Positions 15,782-23,754 are shown, numbered from the stretch's first letter. The stretch: 28,408 bases of DNA from Pseudomonadota bacterium (GCA_023431205.1 JAEYXQ010000033.1:1-28408); one strand, 5' to 3'. Notes: generated by a model from the letters alone, not told the origin. A program made the numbers and translations.

Positions 15782-17137
15782 ATGCAGCTCAAGCCGAATG
15801 CCTACCGTCTCAGCGAGACCGTCAAGGGCGTCGAGACCATGACCCGCTTTGCGCTGGCGGTGCTGGCGCTGGCCTCGGGCGTCTACACCTATCTTGGCGT
15901 GCGCGGGATTCTCGATGGCTCGGCGAACTTCGTGTTCTTTGCCGCCATCATCTATTCGGCGGCGGTGTCGGTCGCCATCTACGCCTTCTGGAGCTTCATG
16001 CTCCGCTTCGTGCCGCTGGTGACGAGCGGGGTGCAGCGGCTGGCGCTGTTTGCCACCATGGCCATCGGCTGCGCCATGATCATCGCCATGTCGAGCTGGC
16101 TCAATGCGGCAGCGCTGGCCGGGTCGGCGGCGACCGAGCAGCACATGGCGGTGACGCTCCAGGGCTATGCCGAGGATCTCGACCGCGCCCATTCCAACGC
16201 GCTCGCAGCGCAGAGCCTCCTGCCCGACGTCGAGCGCGCATCGCAGCGCTTTGCCGGCCTGGCCGCCGATGAACGCGAATCCGGGGCGCTGACCGGCACC
16301 ACGGGCTCGGGCAGCGTGGTGCAGCTCCTCACCCAGATGTCGACGCAGATGAACCAGCTTGCCGCCAGCATCCTGGGCTCGCGCGAGGAGGTGAACTCCT
16401 TGTTCGCGCAAGGGTCGGAGCGCCTCGCCACCATGCGCGAGCTGGTGTCCACACCCGGCGAGGTCGGGCCGCGCGCCGATGCCTTCCAAACCGAGGCGGT
16501 GCAGCTCTCCGCGGTGATCGCGGCGCTGCAGCAGACCGGCATTGCCGCCTCGGTGAAGCGGGCCTCCGCCGATCTCGCTGCCGGCTTCATCGCGCCGGTT
16601 GCCGATGGCAGCACCGCCGACCTTGCCAACCGGCAGGACCAGGTGATGGCAACGGTGCAGGGCGCCGTCGGGGTGCAGTCCGCAGCGCTCACGGCAGCGG
16701 CGGACGAGATTCTGGCAACGCCCCCGGTCGAACAGCGCCGCTTCGTGCCGCTGTCGAGCGCCGAGGCGGTGATCCGCTACTGGCAGGACTTCATCCCGTC
16801 CTGGGCCGGGGCCATTTCCATCGACCTGTTGCCGGTGGTGCTGGTGCTGGTGCTGATGATCGTCAACGACGCCATGCGCCGGGAGTCGGAATCGCTGGAA
16901 GCGGCCGAGAACATCACTGCCGCCGAGATGCTGCGGGCGATGGCGCTGTTCCGGCAGATGGAGGGCACGGCACCCGTGCCGGCGACGGGACCCGAACCAG
17001 CCGTGCCGGGGGAAGCTGCGCCCGCTGATCCCGCAGTGGACCAGCCGGCTGTGGCGGCTGCCGCAGCCGACGAGGCCACCGTCACCCCCATCGACGCCGC
17101 GCAGCGCAAGCGCACGGACGGACCGCGGCCGGCATGA
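15782..17137 (+). CDS. Four-TM membrane protein with long periplasmic helical domain, unknown function
   Basis: I do not recognise the family. The 451-residue product has three N-terminal hydrophobic segments (about 22-42, 50-72, 86-106) and one C-terminal segment (about 342-361). Between them is a 235-residue region rich in Ala, Gln, Glu and Leu that is probably helical or coiled. The tail of about 90 residues has a short helical part, a Pro/Ala-rich linker (397-440) and a basic end. If the N-terminus is cytoplasmic, the large middle domain is periplasmic and the tail cytoplasmic. The start ATG 15782 has GGGGGA six to eleven bases upstream. Its stop overlaps the next gene's start (ATGA, 17134-17137), so the two products are probably made together. 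It may be a membrane scaffold or substrate-presenting partner of the downstream ClpP-like protein; this is inference from context. Confidence 0.85.
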   Translation: MQLKPNAYRLSETVKGVETMTRFALAVLALASGVYTYLGVRGILDGSANFVFFAAIIYSAAVSVAIYAFWSFMLRFVPLVTSGVQRLALFATMAIGCAMIIAMSSWLNAAALAGSAATEQHMAVTLQGYAEDLDRAHSNALAAQSLLPDVERASQRFAGLAADERESGALTGTTGSGSVVQLLTQMSTQMNQLAASILGSREEVNSLFAQGSERLATMRELVSTPGEVGPRADAFQTEAVQLSAVIAALQQTGIAASVKRASADLAAGFIAPVADGSTADLANRQDQVMATVQGAVGVQSAALTAAADEILATPPVEQRRFVPLSSAEAVIRYWQDFIPSWAGAISIDLLPVVLVLVLMIVNDAMRRESESLEAAENITAAEMLRAMALFRQMEGTAPVPATGPEPAVPGEAAPADPAVDQPAVAAAAADEATVTPIDAAQRKRTDGPRPA

Positions 17138-17967
17138 GCGCCGCCGAGCCTGTCCACCGCCCCTCGCACTACCGGCGGTTCCTCCAGGCGGTGGAGCGCG
17201 TCGAGGATGGCGCCATCCTGCGGGTGGCGTTCTTTGCGCTGCTGATCGGCACCGCCTCGGTTCTTTATGTCGATTTCCGCGAGCTGAGCGCCAGCGATGG
17301 CGGGTCGCTGTCCGGTCCGATGCGGCCGATCCTGCCGCCGGCGATCGACGGGCCCGGCCAGGGAGCCAACCCCACCATCACCAGCGACCCGGACCTGCTC
17401 GATGATCCGCTTGAGGTGGCGCTGGGTACGGGTGGTGCCCTGCACCTGACCGGCTCGATCGAACCCGGCTCGGCCGAGCGGGTGCGGAGCGAACTCGAGG
17501 CGCGTGGGGAATATGTCACCACGGTGGTGCTCGAATCGCCCGGCGGGTCGGTGGAGGACGCGCTGGCGATCGGGCAGATGATCCGCGAGCGCGGCCTTGC
17601 CACCGAGGTCCCGGCGGGGGCGCTGTGCGCCTCGTCCTGCCCGCTGGCGTTTGCCGCGGGTGCGGAGCGCCGGGCCACGGCGGAGTCGGCGATCGGCCTT
17701 CATCAGGTCTATGCGGCGGCTATCAGTGCCGATCCGGCCAGCATGCCGAAGGCGGCCGGGGTCGCCATGTCCGACGCGCAGGCAGTGACGGCCCGAATCC
17801 TGGCGCACCTGACCGCGAGTGGCGTCGATCCTGCCCTGTGGCTGCACGCCCTCGAGACTCCGCCCAGCCAGCTCTACTACCTGTCAGGGGAGGAGATGGA
17901 GCGCTACCGGCTTGTCACATTAACCGATGATAGTCCGGATGAAGCAGTGGAACCCGGGAACAGCTAG
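17134..17967 (+). CDS. Membrane-anchored periplasmic ClpP/crotonase-fold serine protease
   Basis: 277 residues: a short cytoplasmic N-terminus, one signal-anchor segment (about 30-46), a Pro/Gly-rich linker to about 90, then a ClpP-class domain. It resembles the family described as predicted periplasmic ClpP-like proteins (COG3904 type). Visible ClpP landmarks are VVLESPGGSVEDALAIG (oxyanion Gly pair, 137-138), GALCASSCPLAFAAG with the likely nucleophile Ser167 by spacing to Gly176, and IGLHQVY with the likely catalytic His190. The third acidic residue is not assigned. Cys165 and Cys169 flank the nucleophile and could form a disulfide, which fits a periplasmic site. It overlaps the upstream membrane-protein gene by ATGA. 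Substrate unknown. Confidence 0.85.
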   Translation: MSAAEPVHRPSHYRRFLQAVERVEDGAILRVAFFALLIGTASVLYVDFRELSASDGGSLSGPMRPILPPAIDGPGQGANPTITSDPDLLDDPLEVALGTGGALHLTGSIEPGSAERVRSELEARGEYVTTVVLESPGGSVEDALAIGQMIRERGLATEVPAGALCASSCPLAFAAGAERRATAESAIGLHQVYAAAISADPASMPKAAGVAMSDAQAVTARILAHLTASGVDPALWLHALETPPSQLYYLSGEEMERYRLVTLTDDSPDEAVEPGNS

Positions 17968-18020
17968 TTCGTTGAAGCTCACGAGAAGGTCCGCAGAGAC
18001 CGATGTGAGGGGAGGCCACC

Positions 18021-18323
18021 ATGACTTACAGCCGTACACTCGTGCGCCATCGCGACATCCAGAACTGGGTGACGGATCGCCACGGCATTCCTGCCATCGC
18101 GCGGGTGCGCAACCGCTTCGGTGAAGCCCGGGCGCAGCTCAAGCTCAGCTTCGACCGCCGCCGCAAGCAGGACCATGCCAGCCAGGACGATGGCCTCAGC
18201 CCCTGCTCATGGACGGCGTGGTTCGCCGAGCTCGATCGCCAGCAGCTGGCGCTCAAGGTCGATCCCGCCCGGGATGACTACGAACTGGTGGAGCGCCGCG
18301 AAGGGGCCGATCAACCGGCCTGA
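18021..18323 (+). CDS. Small conserved protein with (H/D)xxIxxWVxxRxGxPA motif
   Basis: 100 residues, soluble, no signal peptide. The pattern RHRDIQNWVTDRHGIPAIARV, a short beta-like stretch AQLKLSF, SWTAWFAELDRQQLAL and a final YELVERR resembles a family of small uncharacterised bacterial proteins. Its members read roughly DHxxIRxWVExRGGxPAxVxGT, then LRIDF, WDEFFxxFDExxLAL and a C-terminal LVxR. I know no function for them. The match is by memory of the pattern and not verified. GGGGAGG lies six bases upstream of ATG 18021, a strong ribosome-binding site. It follows the protease by 53 bases, so it may be in the same transcript. The last 13 bases overlap the end of the convergent diguanylate cyclase gene. 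Confidence 0.75.
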   Translation: MTYSRTLVRHRDIQNWVTDRHGIPAIARVRNRFGEARAQLKLSFDRRRKQDHASQDDGLSPCSWTAWFAELDRQQLALKVDPARDDYELVERREGADQPA

Positions 18324-19525
18324 CGCGAACCCCGCCGGGGGTTCCTGGGCAGCGGCATGACCACAGCGCCGGCTTCCGACCCTTCGGCTGCGATCCGCAC
18401 CTGGTCGCGGCCGTTTCGCTTGGCCTCGTACAAGGCCGTATCAGCGCGGCGGAGCACGTCGGAAAGCCGGTCATCCGCCTGAACAGACGCGACGCCGAAG
18501 CTGGCGCTGTGACCGTCGCCACCGATGGCTGCGGCGGCAGCAAAGCCGCTGCGGACGCCTTCGGCAAACAGCCGCGCCGTTGCCAGATTGGCGCCGGGGA
18601 TGAAGATGGCGAATTCCTCGCCACCCACCCGGCCCAGCAGGGTCCGGTCGTCGCTGGTGGCCCCCAGGATACGGGCAAAGGCCTTGATCACCCGGTCGCC
18701 CGCCTCGTGGCCGAAGCGGTCATTGATGGACTTGAAGTGGTCGAGATCGGCCACCACCACGGCGGCAGGGGTGCCGGTGCGCTGGGCCTGCTCCAGCGCC
18801 GGAACAGCCCGGGTCTCGAAGCCGCGGCGGTTGAGCAGGCCGGACAGCGTATCGGTCTCGGACTGCTCGGTGATCTCAGCCATCACGTCACGGACAATGA
18901 CGAGCAGCATCAGCAGGCCATTGGCGATCAGCAGCACCGCGCCCAAGGTCTGCGAGTAAGCGGCATAGTGGGAGGCCAGATAGTCCTGCGGATCGGAGCC
19001 TGACCCGATGGTGACCGCCATGATGGGCTTGATCAGGAAGTGCAGGGCCGACACCGCGAACAGGGCGAGCAGGGCAACATCGAGCGCGCGTTTCTGGCGG
19101 TGGGAAGCGACCACGAAGAAGGCCACCGTCTGCAAGACCGCATAAGGCCCCTGGTAGAGCATGTTGCGCAGCAGGCTGTCGCGCGGCATGTCGAGAATGG
19201 CGAGGTTGATCAGCAGCGAGGCGACGATCACGGCCACCAGGAAGCGCCAGTGCGATGACACCCGGTAGTGCCGCGCCAACCCGACCACGCCGCTCGACAG
19301 CGCCAGGAGAAAGATGGCGAAGATGCCGAAGCTGACCACCCGGTGGTCGGCCTGGTAGGGCAGGACGAATTCCAGCACCAGATAGAGGGCGCCGAAGCCG
19401 TAGGAGAAGGCGAGCCACCGCGCGCCCACCGCGGAGCGCTTGTATGCGGCCACTATGCCGAAGGCGGTGGCGAAGATGCCGGCGACGAAGAGGTTTATCG
19501 CCAGAACAAAGGCAGCGGCGGTCAT
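18311..19525 (-). CDS. Seven-TM diguanylate cyclase (GGEEF)
   Basis: 404 residues with seven hydrophobic segments (about 4-26, 36-57, 63-84, 92-110, 127-140, 146-171, 190-214), then a cytoplasmic GGDEF domain (about 220-385) joined by a short helix (EITEQSETDTLSGLLNRRG). It would make c-di-GMP from two GTP. ADLDHFKSINDRFGH and active-site GGEEF (301-305) are intact. The position of the usual inhibitory RxxD is DDRT (292-295), so product inhibition through that site is probably absent. The membrane part does not match a sensor I can name. ATG 19525 lacks a strong ribosome-binding site. The 3' end overlaps the convergent small gene by 13 bases. Activity is likely; signal unknown. Confidence 0.92.
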   Translation of the reverse strand: MTAAAFVLAINLFVAGIFATAFGIVAAYKRSAVGARWLAFSYGFGALYLVLEFVLPYQADHRVVSFGIFAIFLLALSSGVVGLARHYRVSSHWRFLVAVIVASLLINLAILDMPRDSLLRNMLYQGPYAVLQTVAFFVVASHRQKRALDVALLALFAVSALHFLIKPIMAVTIGSGSDPQDYLASHYAAYSQTLGAVLLIANGLLMLLVIVRDVMAEITEQSETDTLSGLLNRRGFETRAVPALEQAQRTGTPAAVVVADLDHFKSINDRFGHEAGDRVIKAFARILGATSDDRTLLGRVGGEEFAIFIPGANLATARLFAEGVRSGFAAAAAIGGDGHSASFGVASVQADDRLSDVLRRADTALYEAKRNGRDQVRIAAEGSEAGAVVMPLPRNPRRGSRQAG

Positions 19526-19593
19526 CGCAGTGGGGGCCCGGTAAACTTGCCTGACACCCTAGTCGCGGAGAAGAAACGAGACGTTAATTCGAC

Positions 19594-20604
19594 CTAGGCG
19601 TTGCCACCAATCCCCAGGGCCTTGGCCAGCAACTGGTAGGAGCGGCGGCGCAGCGCGTAGGAGTGGATGGTGGTGGTGATCATCACCTCGTCGGCGCCCG
19701 CGGCGAGGACCTTCTCGGTGATGGTCTCGGCCATCCGTTCCGGGCTGCCGACCAGCCACAGGCTCGACTGGTGGTCGATCACCTGCTGCTGCTGCGGGGT
19801 CAGCTGGTGCTCCATCGCCTTTTCCGGCGAAGTAAGCTGGCGCTGTTCGCCGGTGACGAAACGCGCCCAGTTCACTGCCTGCGAAATGCCGAGGAACCGG
19901 GCCTCCTCATCGGTGGGGGCACAGATCACCGACAGGCAGAGGATGGTGCGCGGCTCGGGGAAGTGCTCGGACGGCACGAAGGCATCGCGATAGGCCGCAA
20001 AGGCCGGCGCCGCCGGGGTGTGGCTGAAATGGGCGGCAAAGGCATAGCCGAAGCCGAGCTGGCCGGCGGCCTGGGCGCTGGCGCCGGAAGAACCGAGCAG
20101 CCATTTTGGCGGCAAGCGGATGCCGCCGGGCGACACCGGCACGCGCGAAAAGGGGTGGTCGGCCGGAAAGCTGTCCTCGTCGAAGGCCATCAGTTCGGCC
20201 AGGTAGGCCGAGAATTCTTCCCCGCCGCCCGAGCGCAACGCCCGCATGGCATAGCCGTCGCCACCGGGGGCGCGGCCGATGCCGAGGTCGATGCGGCCGG
20301 TATGGAGCGCCTCAAGGGTGCGATAGGCTTCGGCGATGCGGAGCGGGGCGTGGTTGAGCAGCATCACCCCGCCCGAGCCGACCCGGATAGTGCCGGTGTG
20401 GGCGGCGGCGCTGCCGATCAGGATTTCGGGAACCGAGGAGGCGATGGAGGGCATGCCGTGATGCTCGGCATACCAGAGCCTGGTGTAGCCGAGCCGGTCG
20501 GCCTCCTGGGCGAGCCGCACGGTTTCGTGCATCGCCTCGGCGGTGCTGGTGCCCTCGGCAATGGGAGCGAGATCCTGAAGCGAGAGGGCGAAGGAGGCGG
20601 GCAT
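19594..20604 (-). CDS. LLM class flavin-dependent oxidoreductase (luciferase-like)
   Basis: Bacterial-luciferase-like TIM-barrel monooxygenase of the MsnO8/YhbW type, using reduced FMN (F420 less likely) and oxygen. In the 336-residue product, SLQDLAPIAEG near the N-terminus, RLWYAEHHGMPSIASS (His pair of the flavin pocket), IRVGSGGVMLLNHAPLRIAEAY, RIDLGIGRAPGGDG and WLLGSSGASAQAAGQLG are diagnostic blocks. ATG 20604 (MPASFALSLQDL) is chosen; a TTG two codons upstream is also in frame. No strong ribosome-binding site is seen. It is followed, 68 bases on, by the diguanylate cyclase gene on the same strand, with no evidence that they work together. Substrate unknown. Confidence 0.93.
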   Translation of the reverse strand: MPASFALSLQDLAPIAEGTSTAEAMHETVRLAQEADRLGYTRLWYAEHHGMPSIASSVPEILIGSAAAHTGTIRVGSGGVMLLNHAPLRIAEAYRTLEALHTGRIDLGIGRAPGGDGYAMRALRSGGGEEFSAYLAELMAFDEDSFPADHPFSRVPVSPGGIRLPPKWLLGSSGASAQAAGQLGFGYAFAAHFSHTPAAPAFAAYRDAFVPSEHFPEPRTILCLSVICAPTDEEARFLGISQAVNWARFVTGEQRQLTSPEKAMEHQLTPQQQQVIDHQSSLWLVGSPERMAETITEKVLAAGADEVMITTTIHSYALRRRSYQLLAKALGIGGNA

Positions 20605-20752
20605 GGGCAACTCGGATGGTTTTGGTCAGCCGCCTATATCGGTAGCCGCCGATGGAATTGCCAGAGTTAACCTCCCGTTCATTGCAATTTGAGGCAAATC
20701 TTGCAGATCGCGCCCCTGGCGGGCGGGATGGCCCTTTGCGGAGGACGGCCCG

Positions 20753-21304
20753 ATGCGTTCGATCCTGCTTGCTCTCGGCGTCCTGGTGCTGGCGACCGCG
20801 CCTTCCGCGGCGCAGTTCAACCTCCTGCCCGAGGTGCGCGCCGGCATTTCGGCGCGCGGGGTGGATGCGGGTGGCAACCTGCTCGACCCCAACCGGATCG
20901 GTGACGCCAATGTGGAACTGCTGTTCACCGCGCCCGACCTCAATGCCTGGACGGTGATCGGCGAGCTGCGTCCGCATCTGGGGGCGACGGTGAGCTTTCG
21001 CGGGCAGGACAGCTATGGCTATGCCGGGCTGAGCTGGACGGTCGAGGCGCCGATCCTGCCGGTGTTCGTCGAAGCGAGTGCCGGTGCGGTGGCGCGCACG
21101 TCGCTGTTTTCGGCCCCGGACGGGGCGCCGGAGCGCAGTTTCGGCTGCGGCGTGGGCGTGCGCCTTGCCGGCAGTGCCGGGATCAACCTGCCGCTCGGCA
21201 CCTCGATCATCGGCACGGTGGAACACCTGCCCGATTTCGGCGCCTGCGGCGCGCCGGGCCGGGCCAACACCAATGTCGGAGTGCGGCTCGGCTTCCGGTT
21301 CTAG
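20753..21304 (+). CDS. PagL-like outer-membrane protein (acyloxyacyl hydrolase family), active site altered
   Basis: 183 residues: a Sec signal peptide (to about 20, ending SAAQ), then a predicted eight-strand beta-barrel ending in Phe. EVRAGISARGVD, NVELLFTAP, LRPHLGATVSFRG, YAGLSWTVEAP, VFVEASAGAV and the final NTNVGVRLGFRF match the alphaproteobacterial PagL-like lipid A deacylase family. That family normally has the active-site motif HxSN; here the same place reads HLPD (His158, Pro160, Asp161), so the catalytic Ser and the Asn are missing. Deacylase activity is therefore doubtful, and a structural or other outer-membrane role is possible. GGAGGA lies eight bases before ATG 20753. Its TAG shares the CTAG with the convergent flavoprotein's stop. 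Confidence 0.82.
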   Translation: MRSILLALGVLVLATAPSAAQFNLLPEVRAGISARGVDAGGNLLDPNRIGDANVELLFTAPDLNAWTVIGELRPHLGATVSFRGQDSYGYAGLSWTVEAPILPVFVEASAGAVARTSLFSAPDGAPERSFGCGVGVRLAGSAGINLPLGTSIIGTVEHLPDFGACGAPGRANTNVGVRLGFRF

Positions 21305-22497
21305 GCTGCCTGCCCGGCGGCCCAGCCCGAGGCCCAGGCCCACTGGAAGTTGTAGCCGCCGAGCCAGCCGGTCACGTCCACCACTTCGCCGATGAAATAA
21401 AGGCCTGGCACGTCGCGGGCCTGCATGGTCCGGGCGTCGAGCGCGGTGGTGTCGACGCCGCCCAGCGTGACTTCGGCGGTACGGTAGCCCTCCGAGCCCA
21501 CCGGTTTCACCGTCCAATCGGCGAGGCGCCCGGCGACGGCGGCGAGGCGCTTGTCAGGGAAGTCGCCGATCATGCCCGGAAGCGCCAGTTCGTCGGCGAC
21601 CAGTTGCGCCAGGCGCTTGGGCAGGAGCGTCGACAGCACCGCCGGCAGATGGAGCTTGGGCGACGTGGCGCGCGCCTGGCGCAGCGCCTCGAGCGCATCG
21701 CGGCCGGGCAGGAGGTTGACGGCAATGGCGTCGCCCTCGCGCCAATAGGACGAGATCTGCAGGACCGAGGGGCCGGACAGGCCGCGATGGGTAAAGAGCA
21801 GCGCTTCGGTGAAGCGGGTCTTGCGGTGGCGGACCTCGGCGTCGAGGCTGATGCCGGCCAGGGGCTTGAGCCGCTCCAGCATGCCGATCTCGAAGGTCAG
21901 CGGCACCAGCGCCGGGCGCGTGTCGGTCACCGCCAGCCCGAACTGCTGGGCCAGCTGGTAGCCGAAGGCGGTGGCCCCCATCTTGGGGATCGACTTGCCG
22001 CCCGTCGCCACCACGACGCTGTCGCAGGTGACGGTGCCGGTCGACAGGCGCACCCGGAAGCCGGTGTCGGCCTTGTCCACTGCCTCGACCCCGGTGTCGA
22101 GCTGCAGCGTGCCGCCGGCGCGGCGGAGTTCGGCGACGAGCATGCCGACGATCTGGGTGGCGGAGCCATCGCAGAACAGCTGCCCGAGGGTCTTTTCGTG
22201 CCAGGTGATGCCGTGGCGCCGGACCAGCTCGATGAACACTTCGGGCGTGTAGCGCGACAGCGCCGACAGGGCGAAGCGCGGGTTGCGGCTGAGGAAGCGC
22301 TCGCGCCCGGTGGTGTGGGTGGCATTGATGTTGGTAAAGTTGCAGCGGCCGCCGCCGGAGATGCGGATCTTCTCGCCCGGATTTTTGGCATGGTCGACCA
22401 CCAGCACCGAACGGCCGCGCCGGCCCGCTTCGATGGCCGCCATCAGCCCGGCGGCACCGGCCCCGAGCACCACGACGTCATAATGCGAATTGGTCAA
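21301..22497 (-). CDS. HI0933/YhiN-type FAD-dependent oxidoreductase
   Basis: Flavoprotein of the HI0933-like family (BaiN/YhiN), whose cellular reaction is mostly unassigned. The product has 398 residues, normal length. The Rossmann FAD motif is YDVVVLGAGAAGLMAA (GAGAAG at 12-17). ISGGGRCNFTN, VVATGGKSIPKMGATAFGY, LFTHRGLSGPSVLQIS, AEVTLGGV and the final GEVVDVTGWLGGYNFQWAWASG are the family hallmarks. The start is TTG at 22497: it is the only start giving the family N-terminus, and it overlaps the stop of the upstream gene (TTGA), which indicates translational coupling. The stop overlaps that of the convergent PagL-like gene in the tetranucleotide CTAG. Confidence 0.93.
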   Translation of the reverse strand: MTNSHYDVVVLGAGAAGLMAAIEAGRRGRSVLVVDHAKNPGEKIRISGGGRCNFTNINATHTTGRERFLSRNPRFALSALSRYTPEVFIELVRRHGITWHEKTLGQLFCDGSATQIVGMLVAELRRAGGTLQLDTGVEAVDKADTGFRVRLSTGTVTCDSVVVATGGKSIPKMGATAFGYQLAQQFGLAVTDTRPALVPLTFEIGMLERLKPLAGISLDAEVRHRKTRFTEALLFTHRGLSGPSVLQISSYWREGDAIAVNLLPGRDALEALRQARATSPKLHLPAVLSTLLPKRLAQLVADELALPGMIGDFPDKRLAAVAGRLADWTVKPVGSEGYRTAEVTLGGVDTTALDARTMQARDVPGLYFIGEVVDVTGWLGGYNFQWAWASGWAAGQAA

Positions 22498-23582
22498 TCG
22501 AAACGCCAGACTGCGCCCAGCGTCACCTTGGATGTGGTCGGGCCCGAGACGCCGCTCAAACCCGGCGCGCCGTCGAGGCGGCCGAGCACCAGCGCCTCGC
22601 CGCGGAGGCTCGTCTGGCCCCAGAGAGCGTATTCGACGCCGCCGCCGAAGGCATAGGCGCCCCGGCCCTCGACCACGCCGACACCGCCGGCGGCATAGGC
22701 GAGAAGCTGGTCGGTCGCAACCAGCCCCAGCCGGCCGAGCGCCAGCACGTCGACGCCGGCATCGCCGGAAGTGTCGTAATTGCCGCCGAGCTGCACTTCG
22801 ATGCCGGCGCGGATGAGGTCGGTGACCGCATGATCGTAACCGACGAAGCCGCCCATCTCGAAGCGGCTCAGGTGCCAGCCCCAGCCATAGTCGCCGAAGA
22901 AGTTGAACTGCGGATCGGCGAGGCTGCCGATATTGAGGCCGGCATGCCAGCCGGTGAAGTTGGTGATGTCGCCGTGGTGGAAGGCGGTGGTGGTTGCCGG
23001 CGCACCGTCCAGCTGCCAGATGGCGCCGGAGGTGATGCGCATGGCCGAGATCGCGGGGATCGACACCCCGCTCGGCACCGAGCCGATCTGGCCGATGCCC
23101 GCTGCTTCGAGGCGCAGCGCCATGTTCGGCGTCACCATGGTCTCGGCGCCGATGCCGACCTCGAAGGCCGCACCGGCACCGACGACGCCGAGCCCGCCCA
23201 GCGCATAGATCAGGGTGTTATCGCCGGCGGCAAAGCCGAGCCGGGCCAGGGCCATGGCCCGCAAATAGGTGGTCGAGATGTCGGTGGCGATGGTGGCCTG
23301 GAGTTCGCCGCCGAGCACCACGCCCGGAGCGATCGGCTGGTTCCAGCCGACCACGGCGCCGAATTCGGGCCGGATGTCCTCGCCGCCGACATTGAAGTTG
23401 TTCTTGCGCGCCGAGATGGCGCCGAGCAGCACGCCGGCATAGAGCCCTTCAAAGGGCGTGGGGGCGGCGAAATCTGCGGGCAGGGTTGGATCGAAATAGA
23501 GGTCCTGCGCCGACTGCGCGAACGCCACCACTGGCGTTGCCACCGCCAGCACCAGACCCGTCACCACTGCCGCTATCCGCAT
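22494..23582 (-). CDS. Outer-membrane protein with two tandem beta-barrel halves
   Basis: 362 residues. Signal peptide to about 22 (VVAFAQS), then a linker and two similar halves of about 150 residues: 44-192 (FEGLYAGVLLGA ... GAIWQLD) and 209-362 (FTGWHAGLNIGS ... LGAVWRFD). Both halves contain matching blocks: VVLGGELQATI / IRAGIEVQLGG, MALARLGFAAGDNTLIYALGGLGVV / LALGRLGLVATDQLLAYAAGGVGVV, and a last strand GAxWxxD. Each half resembles the Omp25/31-like small barrel family of Hyphomicrobiales, so this is a duplication, either two eight-strand barrels in one chain or one larger barrel. The final residues are Phe-Asp, not the usual terminal Phe. ATG 23582 has GGAGG six bases upstream. It is coupled to the flavoprotein gene by TTGA. 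Function unknown. Confidence 0.85.
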   Translation of the reverse strand: MRIAAVVTGLVLAVATPVVAFAQSAQDLYFDPTLPADFAAPTPFEGLYAGVLLGAISARKNNFNVGGEDIRPEFGAVVGWNQPIAPGVVLGGELQATIATDISTTYLRAMALARLGFAAGDNTLIYALGGLGVVGAGAAFEVGIGAETMVTPNMALRLEAAGIGQIGSVPSGVSIPAISAMRITSGAIWQLDGAPATTTAFHHGDITNFTGWHAGLNIGSLADPQFNFFGDYGWGWHLSRFEMGGFVGYDHAVTDLIRAGIEVQLGGNYDTSGDAGVDVLALGRLGLVATDQLLAYAAGGVGVVEGRGAYAFGGGVEYALWGQTSLRGEALVLGRLDGAPGLSGVSGPTTSKVTLGAVWRFD

Positions 23583-23726
23583 ACGCCCCTCCGCTTGCCT
23601 CCATTGCGCCGCGAAAACGCCGCGCCGGCAACAGAATAATTGCCAGATGGTTGCCGTGATGTACCCGCTGTTGCCGCAGCGCACCAGAGCCCGGGCCCTC
23701 CAAACCCAGTCCGGCCAAGAGTTTCA

Positions 23727-23754
23727 TTGACTCCTTGCGGTTTCAGCGTAAGAG
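23727..23754 (+). promoter_or_regulatory. Candidate promoter upstream of asd
   Basis: TTGACT (23727-23732), 16-base spacer, TAAGAG (23749-23754). The -35 is 5/6 to consensus, the -10 weak. It would give a leader of about 230 bases before asd. The 406-base gap 23583-23988 between the divergent outer-membrane protein gene and asd also holds a 30-codon ORF (23792-23884) and a GC hairpin (CTCCCC-GCC-GGGGAG, about 23909-23923). Otherwise I see nothing in it. Confidence 0.28.

Noticed and set aside
20662..20677. TTAACCTCCCGTTCA as a second CtrA box near the PagL-like gene
   Set aside because: The second half reads TTCA instead of TTAA, so it is only a half-match and too weak to call.
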